NCBI GenBank assembly: GCA_015075405.1
Contig: JABTUK010000002.1
Coordinates: 930,001 to 994,000 of the forward strand
DNA: 64,000 nt
Source of the DNA: Anaerolineales bacterium
GTDB lineage: Bacteria; Chloroflexota; Anaerolineae; 4572-78; J111
Direction: 5' to 3'
The notes under the pieces: model-generated
What the model was told of the DNA's origin: nothing
The model's input: the letters and a program-made list of their open reading frames with translations, nothing else
Database searches by the model: none
Program-made: the position numbers and the translations under genes
Shown here: piece by piece, positions 59,407 to 64,000 of the stretch
How the letters are laid out: each line of letters begins with the position of its first letter
Position numbering within the stretch: the first letter of the stretch is position 1

Positions 59407-60843
59407 GTGACTACTTATGCCCACATTGTTGGTTGGGGGAAGTATTTGCCTGAAAAGGTGGTCAGCAATGAGGACCTGGCAAAAATTGTAGAAACCTCCG
59501 ACGAGTGGATAAAATCACGCACGGGCATTTCGCAACGACGCTTTGCCGGGAAAGATGAGACAACGGCCAGTATGGCCATCGCTGCTGCTCAAATAGCTTT
59601 GGACCGGGCACGGCTCGCCCCTTCAGCGATTGATTTGATTATTGTCGCCACTTTATGCCCGGAGCACATTTTTCCCTCCACGGCATGTCTGGTGCAAGAT
59701 GCGATTGGGGCCACCCATGCCGGCGCATTTGATTTGAGCGCGGCCTGCGCCGGGTTTATCTATGCCCTGGCGATGGGCTCCACAGCCATCCAGGCGGGCA
59801 TGGCTAAGGTAGTGCTGGTGATCGGCTCCGAAACGGTCTCGCGGGTGCTGGATGTGCAAGATCGCACCACCTATCCGCTTTTTGGCGACGGGGCCGGGGC
59901 GGTGGTGCTGCAAGCCGACGAGACGCCCGGCGGCGTTTTGTCTACCGTGCTTGGCTCTGATGGCTCCGGGGCAGAACATTTATCCATTCCTGCCGGGGGC
60001 AGCAAACTGCCGGCCAGCCACGACACGGTAGAACAGCGGCAGCACTACATCAAAATGAATGGCCGGGAGGTTTATCGCTTTGCCACGCGGGTGATGGGTA
60101 AAGCGTCCAAGCAGGCCTGTGAAAAAGCCGGCGTGCCTCTGAACGAAATTGACCTTTTTATTCCCCACCAGGCCAATATTCGGATTATCGAAAGCGCCGC
60201 CGACTATTTGAAGATTGATCGCAGTAAGGTTTTTACCAACCTTGATAAGTATGGTAATACCTCAGCGGCCTCGATCCCCATCGCCTTGTGCGAGGCCATC
60301 GAAGCCGGGCGAGTTCAGAATAAAGATAAATTAGTAATGGTCGGGTTTGGCGGCGGCCTGAGTTGGGGGGCTACGGTCATCCAATGGGGTGTCCCTATGC
60401 CCTACAAACAACGCGAATGGTGGTACAAGGCGCTACGCTGGATGGTTTATCGCTGGGCCAAAGTTCGTTCGGCTACCATCCGCCTGTCACGCTGGTTTGA
60501 AAACTTGTTACCAAGCGACGACATATTGTCCGCCCCCAAGCCGATGCCGGCTCCAACTAAGGAAAAACCCAAAGAGACGGCTCCGGTTAAGGAAAAGCAG
60601 AGAGAGACGGCTCCAGCTAAAGAAAAGTCTAAAGAAGAGGTAAGCCGCCCTCACAAGACCAACGGCAAATCGCCGCATCTCGACCTGCCCGCCGAGTTAA
60701 CTCCCCTCAAACCAGTTGAACCGGAAGAGCGGCCCGTAGAAATCCGCTCTCCAAGCCCCAGGCAATCCCGGCTCGATCCGCTTAAATCGGTTGAACCGGA
60801 AGAGCGGCCCGTAGAAATCGAGCGGCCTTTGAACGGTAAGTAA
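59407..60843 (+). CDS. fabH: 3-oxoacyl-ACP synthase III (FabH) with long C-terminal extension
   Basis: 478 residues, GTG start with AAGGAG supplied by a short tandem repeat (AACGTT/GGTTCAAGG) at 59369-59398. The first ~330 residues are a complete FabH with Cys114 (LSAACAGFIYA), His254 (FIPHQANI) and Asn284 (YGNTSAAS). FabH normally ends near residue 330. Here about 145 residues follow: a Trp/Arg-rich amphipathic helix (REWWYKALRWMVYRWAKVRS), three Lys/Glu-rich units of the type KEKPKETAP, and a duplicated PVEPEERPVEI segment. The tail may dock the enzyme to membrane or to a partner. FabH starts fatty acid chains from acetyl-CoA and malonyl-ACP. Confidence 0.95.
   Translation: MTTYAHIVGWGKYLPEKVVSNEDLAKIVETSDEWIKSRTGISQRRFAGKDETTASMAIAAAQIALDRARLAPSAIDLIIVATLCPEHIFPSTACLVQDAIGATHAGAFDLSAACAGFIYALAMGSTAIQAGMAKVVLVIGSETVSRVLDVQDRTTYPLFGDGAGAVVLQADETPGGVLSTVLGSDGSGAEHLSIPAGGSKLPASHDTVEQRQHYIKMNGREVYRFATRVMGKASKQACEKAGVPLNEIDLFIPHQANIRIIESAADYLKIDRSKVFTNLDKYGNTSAASIPIALCEAIEAGRVQNKDKLVMVGFGGGLSWGATVIQWGVPMPYKQREWWYKALRWMVYRWAKVRSATIRLSRWFENLLPSDDILSAPKPMPAPTKEKPKETAPVKEKQRETAPAKEKSKEEVSRPHKTNGKSPHLDLPAELTPLKPVEPEERPVEIRSPSPRQSRLDPLKSVEPEERPVEIERPLNGK
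60715..60819. repeat. Tandem duplication in the FabH tail
   Basis: A 30-bp sequence at 60715-60744 recurs identically at 60790-60819, 75 bp (25 codons) apart. Identity at the DNA level points to a recent duplication. Confidence 0.85.
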
Positions 60844-60852
60844 TAGCCAACC

Positions 60853-60889
60853 AGACCCTAAAGGTCTTAAAGACTTTTAGGGTCTTTTT
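60853..60889 (+). terminator. Rho-independent terminator of the fab operon
   Basis: AGACCCTAAA and TTTAGGGTCT form the stem, with an inner GGTCTTAAAGACT loop and TTTT tail. It lies just before the S4-domain gene. Confidence 0.9.
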
Positions 60890-60900
60890 ATGGGGTACTG

Positions 60901-61101
60901 ATGACCGATCCAGACGAACAAACCATTCAACTCGACCAATTTTTAAAGTGGAAAGGGCTGGTCAGCACTGGCGGCCAGGCCAAAATGGTCATTCAATCCG
61001 GCCAGGTCAAGCTCAACGGTGTTGTCGAGACCCGGCGCAAGAAAAAACTGAAAGCTGGCGACAAAGTCACTTTTAACGCCCAGACATTAATCGTCAAATA
61101 A
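60901..61101 (+). CDS. Small S4-domain RNA-binding protein (YbcJ-like)
   Basis: 66 residues, one S4 domain: LDQFLKWKGLVSTGGQAKMV and IQSGQVKLNGVVETRRKKKL with Lys/Arg patches for RNA binding. E. coli YbcJ and B. subtilis YaaA-type proteins are of this size; their role is ribosome- or RNA-related and poorly known. Starts 11 bp after the fab terminator. Confidence 0.92.
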   Translation: MTDPDEQTIQLDQFLKWKGLVSTGGQAKMVIQSGQVKLNGVVETRRKKKLKAGDKVTFNAQTLIVK

Positions 61102-61105
61102 TGAA

Positions 61106-61341
61106 ATAACCAGAGAAGAACTGCGCCAGGTTGAAGATCACTATATTCGCGAGGTGATCAAGAAAGAGGAAGCCATCGGGTTGAGGAAGCCGGTCATTAT
61201 GTGCCACTCGATCAACTATGCCTCAGCCCCCAGTGTGGATTTTCCAGCACTGTCCACGGCAATGAAATCACCGAAGACGACCAGTGGGCCAAACTGAAAC
61301 TGGTCATCAATACTGCCCGTGAAATTTGGGGGAGTGATTAA
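61106..61341 (+). pseudogene. MetE-like methyltransferase remnant
   Basis: Two pieces of one family remain. The first reads TREELRQVEDHYIREVIKKE then EAIGL; the second, one frame over, reads VPLDQLCLSPQCGFSSTVHG and ITEDDQWAKLKLVINTAREI, ending in WGSD and a stop. The second is the C-terminus of cobalamin-independent methionine-synthase-like proteins, including the zinc-binding Cys in QCGFSS. About 250 central residues are deleted. The upstream neighbour S4 gene ends with ATAATG directly before it. Confidence 0.75.
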
Positions 61342-61385
61342 ACATAGAGCATGAGTAAACAATGTAAAGCCCCCTCCTTTTTCGA

Positions 61386-61413
61386 TTGACCCGCAAAAAA
61401 ACTCAATTATAAT
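61386..61413 (+). promoter_or_regulatory. Predicted promoter giving a leaderless transcript
   Basis: TTGACC and TATAAT are separated by 16 bp. The TATAAT ends 6 bp before the ATG of the regulator gene, so transcription should start at or next to the start codon. Confidence 0.65.
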
Positions 61414-61419
61414 ACAGAT

Positions 61420-64000
61420 ATGCCCCTATCCAGCCCTGCACCGGCCACCTGGCTGGTGCAAACCAAGCTCTACCCTCCCCGCCTGCGTAATGACATTGTT
61501 CTGCGCCCCCGTCTGCTCACAGCCCTACAACAGGCGCTTGACCGTCACGCCCTCACCCTGATTTCGGCGCCGCCCGGCTATGGCAAAACCACCCTGCTGG
61601 CCGCCCTGTGCCAACAAAAGGCTGACGGCGAAAATCTTTTTCAGCCTTCAGCCTTCAGCCTTCAGCCTTTCAGCGCGGCCTGGCTCTCGCTGGACGAGGA
61701 TGACAACGACCCCGACCACTTCTTTGCTGCTCTGGTGGCCGCCGTGCAGCGGCTCTGCCCCGGCTGCGGCCAGCAGGCTGAAGCTCTGCTGGCCGGCTCA
61801 AGCCGGCTGCCCGCCGCCGAGACGCTCCGGCGGGCGATGGGCAGTCTCAGCAATGAGCTGCTGGCGTGGGGCCAGCCCATGGCCCTGATGCTGGATGATT
61901 TCCACCTCATCACCGATCCGGCCATTCATCAGGCCCTTGATTATTTTGTCGAGCACTTGCCCCCCACCGTGCGGCTGGTCATCGCTGCTCGTTATGCCCC
62001 GCCGCTGGCCCTCGCTCGACTGCGGGCGCGAGGCTACCTGGCCGAGTTTCGGCTGGATGACCTGCGTTTCACCGACCAGGAGGTGGCGCTCTGGCTCAAC
62101 GAGCGGTTGGGACTGCATCTGCCCGGCGAGAGTCTACGCCTATTGCAGCAACATACCGAAGGATGGGCGACGGGGGTGCGGTTGCTGACCCTCTCGCTGG
62201 GACAAAGCGCCAGCGCGGCTGAGTGTACCGCCCTGCTTACCCGTCTGAACCAAAGTCAGCGCCACGTGTTTGATTTTCTGGCCGACGAAGTGCTGCGTTA
62301 TCAAGAAGCGCCCCTGCGCCGCTTTTTGCTGGAAACCTCCATTTTAAGCGAACTGACGCCTGCCCTCTGCGGAGCGGTTACCGGCCAGCCGGAGGCGCCG
62401 GCGCTGCTGGAAGAAGTCTACCGGCGCAACCTGTTTATCACCCTCACCCAAACCCCTACCGGGTCAGCCACCGATCCTGGCCTGGCCTATCGTTACCACA
62501 CCCTCTTTGCCCATTTTTTACGGCGACAGCTCAGCCAGGAGATGCCGGAGCAGGTCAGGCTGCTCCATCGCCGCGCCGCCGAGGCTCACCCACTGCCCGG
62601 CGAAAGCATCCGCCATTATCTGGCCGCCGAGCTGTGGTCCGAAGCCGCCCAGACCATCGAAACGCTGGGACGGCAGCAGTTGGAGCGCGGCTCTTTGAGC
62701 AGTGTCCGCCGCTGGATCGAACTGCTACCCGAAGCGGCTCGACACTCTAGCCCCTGGCTCAATCTCTTTTTAGGAGCCGATGACGTGAACCGAGGTCATT
62801 ATGAGACGGCCCGGCCCTGGCTGGAAACGGCGCGGCGCGGTTTTGCCGCCACCGGTGATACCGCCGGTCAAGCCGAGACCCTGGTGCAGTTGGGCGAGGT
62901 CTTTGTCTGCCTGGCCGATGTGTCCCAGGCCCGGCCCATTCTGGAAGAGTCGCTCACCTTCCCCTTGCCTCTGGCCCGACGGGTCAAAAGCCAGGTTAAT
63001 CTCGTCTGGACCGCCTTCTACCAGCGCGACTGGCCTCAATTTGAGCGCAATCTGGCCGGCGACCTAAGTGAAGTGTTGGCTTCGGGCGACAAAGGGGCGT
63101 ATCAGAGCGTGGTTTTAAGCCTGGGGCCGCAGTATGTTTTTACTGCCGCCGGGGCAGCGCCCATCGAGCAATTTTGCCGGCGAGTGCTGGCCCTGTTTGG
63201 GGAAGGGGTCGGCCCGGCCCAGGCCGGAGCGCTGGCTTACCTGGGCTATATCTATGCCCTGCAAGGCCGGCCCGCTGACGCGCTGCAAGCCGCCAGTCAG
63301 GCCCAGGCGATGGTCCAGGAGTTGGGCAGTTTTGCTCACCTGGAGTTGTACATTGACCACGTGTTTTTACTCGATGCCCTGAACCGGAGCGACGAGACCA
63401 CCTTTAACGCCTATTTTGACCGCATCCGCTCCCGAATTGAGGGGGTGTTGACCTACCGGCAGTGGCTGGCTTGTTACAGCTACCTGGCCGGACGCATGGC
63501 CTGGCAGCACCGGCACGATGAGGCCATGGGGCAAGTACATAGTTGGTTGATGGCCACCATCATTCCTCACGAACTACCCGAAGCTCAGGTAGGCCGGCTG
63601 CTGCTCGATAGCCTGCTGGCCCGCCGCCAACAGCGTTACGTCGAGGCCGAAGCCAGCCTGCATCAGGCCATCGCCGCCCAAAGCTGGCTGCGCCACCCCC
63701 TACTGATGACCGATGCCCGGCTGACGCTAGCCGACCTGTACCTGGAATGGAATCGCCCGGAAGCGGCCCTGGCGGAATTGCGCCCCGCCCTGGCCGAATT
63801 GGAGCAGCGGGGCATGCCCGGCGTGTTGGCCCAGGAAGGGCCGCGAGCGGCGGCGCTGCTGCGGCTGGCCCAGAAACACCACCTCACCCCGGCTCTGGTT
63901 CAACAGGGAATGGTTCTGCTGGGGTTGGATGCCGCCCCGGCGACATTCGTTCTGCCTGGCGGAGAGAGCCTTTCAGCCCGCGAGTTGGAGGTGCTGCATC
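61420..64000 (+). CDS. MalT-type LuxR-family transcriptional regulator (partial, C-terminus missing)
   Basis: At least 860 residues, open to the window end. It begins WLVQTKLYPPRLRNDIVLRP, the usual MalT/LAL start; Walker A is at 50-58 (APPGYGKTT), Walker B at LMLDDFHLI, then ARLRARGYLAEFRLDDLRFT and the winged helix (YRYHTLFAHFLRRQL). The rest is TPR-like helices (PLLMTDARLTLADLYLEW). The window ends at the first helix of the LuxR DNA-binding domain (LSARELEVLH). These STAND ATPases bind an inducer and then activate genes. A 7-nt tandem repeat encodes QPSAFSLQPFS between Walker A and the next helix. A leaderless start is predicted. Confidence 0.95.
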   Translation, partial: MPLSSPAPATWLVQTKLYPPRLRNDIVLRPRLLTALQQALDRHALTLISAPPGYGKTTLLAALCQQKADGENLFQPSAFSLQPFSAAWLSLDEDDNDPDHFFAALVAAVQRLCPGCGQQAEALLAGSSRLPAAETLRRAMGSLSNELLAWGQPMALMLDDFHLITDPAIHQALDYFVEHLPPTVRLVIAARYAPPLALARLRARGYLAEFRLDDLRFTDQEVALWLNERLGLHLPGESLRLLQQHTEGWATGVRLLTLSLGQSASAAECTALLTRLNQSQRHVFDFLADEVLRYQEAPLRRFLLETSILSELTPALCGAVTGQPEAPALLEEVYRRNLFITLTQTPTGSATDPGLAYRYHTLFAHFLRRQLSQEMPEQVRLLHRRAAEAHPLPGESIRHYLAAELWSEAAQTIETLGRQQLERGSLSSVRRWIELLPEAARHSSPWLNLFLGADDVNRGHYETARPWLETARRGFAATGDTAGQAETLVQLGEVFVCLADVSQARPILEESLTFPLPLARRVKSQVNLVWTAFYQRDWPQFERNLAGDLSEVLASGDKGAYQSVVLSLGPQYVFTAAGAAPIEQFCRRVLALFGEGVGPAQAGALAYLGYIYALQGRPADALQAASQAQAMVQELGSFAHLELYIDHVFLLDALNRSDETTFNAYFDRIRSRIEGVLTYRQWLACYSYLAGRMAWQHRHDEAMGQVHSWLMATIIPHELPEAQVGRLLLDSLLARRQQRYVEAEASLHQAIAAQSWLRHPLLMTDARLTLADLYLEWNRPEAALAELRPALAELEQRGMPGVLAQEGPRAAALLRLAQKHHLTPALVQQGMVLLGLDAAPATFVLPGGESLSARELEVLH

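Overview
The window looks like a piece of a chromosome from the phylum Chloroflexota (Anaerolineae or a related class); this is inferred from style, not from a marker gene. The signs are membrane proteins with long Pro/Thr linkers, a eukaryote-like Ser/Thr kinase, MalT-type LuxR regulators, stand-alone response regulators, CotH/lamin-tail surface proteins, moderately high GC, and many short tandem-repeat or hairpin elements between genes. No tRNA, rRNA or CRISPR array was seen.

0-11.4 kb: a lipoprotein (cut by the window start) and a DtxR-type metal regulator diverge around two palindromes, with a ferritin beyond. Next come Pro/Thr-linker membrane proteins and a receiver-only response regulator. 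From 4.7 to 11.1 kb lies a gene graveyard: a DeoR regulator broken by a 70-bp duplication, the tail of an ABC ATPase, a frameshifted aldolase fused to the C-terminal half of a BadF/GlcNAc-type kinase, and a frameshifted, truncated UbiD decarboxylase. Among these sit an intact thioesterase, an AT-rich RelE-type toxin-antitoxin pair whose antitoxin is fused to a beta-sandwich-like domain, and a complete 1,668-bp ISKra4-like insertion sequence that landed in the last codon of the toxin.

11.4-33.6 kb: an HxlR regulator, two CotH-type surface proteins, a LysM plus serine beta-lactamase-like protein, a PAS-GAF histidine kinase, an SDR/AMP-ligase pair, and a 2,542-residue protein joining a cytoplasmic Ser/Thr kinase and FHA-like domain through one membrane helix to an extracellular alpha-2-macroglobulin with its thioester motif intact. 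A PPC-like repeat protein, another receiver protein and two GNAT acetyltransferases follow.

33.7-52.5 kb: one long leftward operon for a contractile injection system or phage-tail-like particle: sheath, tube, a tail-assembly chaperone with a probable programmed -1 frameshift, a disordered protein, a gpN-like protein, a 1,248-residue tape-measure candidate, gpD-like hub, spike, PAAR tip, gp25, gpJ, a gpI-like wedge protein, and a tail fibre with a mannose-lectin motif and an S74 self-cleaving chaperone. No AAA+ ATPase, capsid, terminase or lysis gene is visible. Several gaps between its genes are filled by palindromic repeats, two of which are near-identical and show a compensatory base-pair change.

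53-64 kb: housekeeping and metabolism: aldo/keto reductase, kynureninase, MnmG, an MNT nucleotidyltransferase beside a deleted HEPN gene, FabF, FabH with an unusual long tail, an S4 RNA-binding protein, a MetE-like remnant, and a MalT-type regulator running off the window end.
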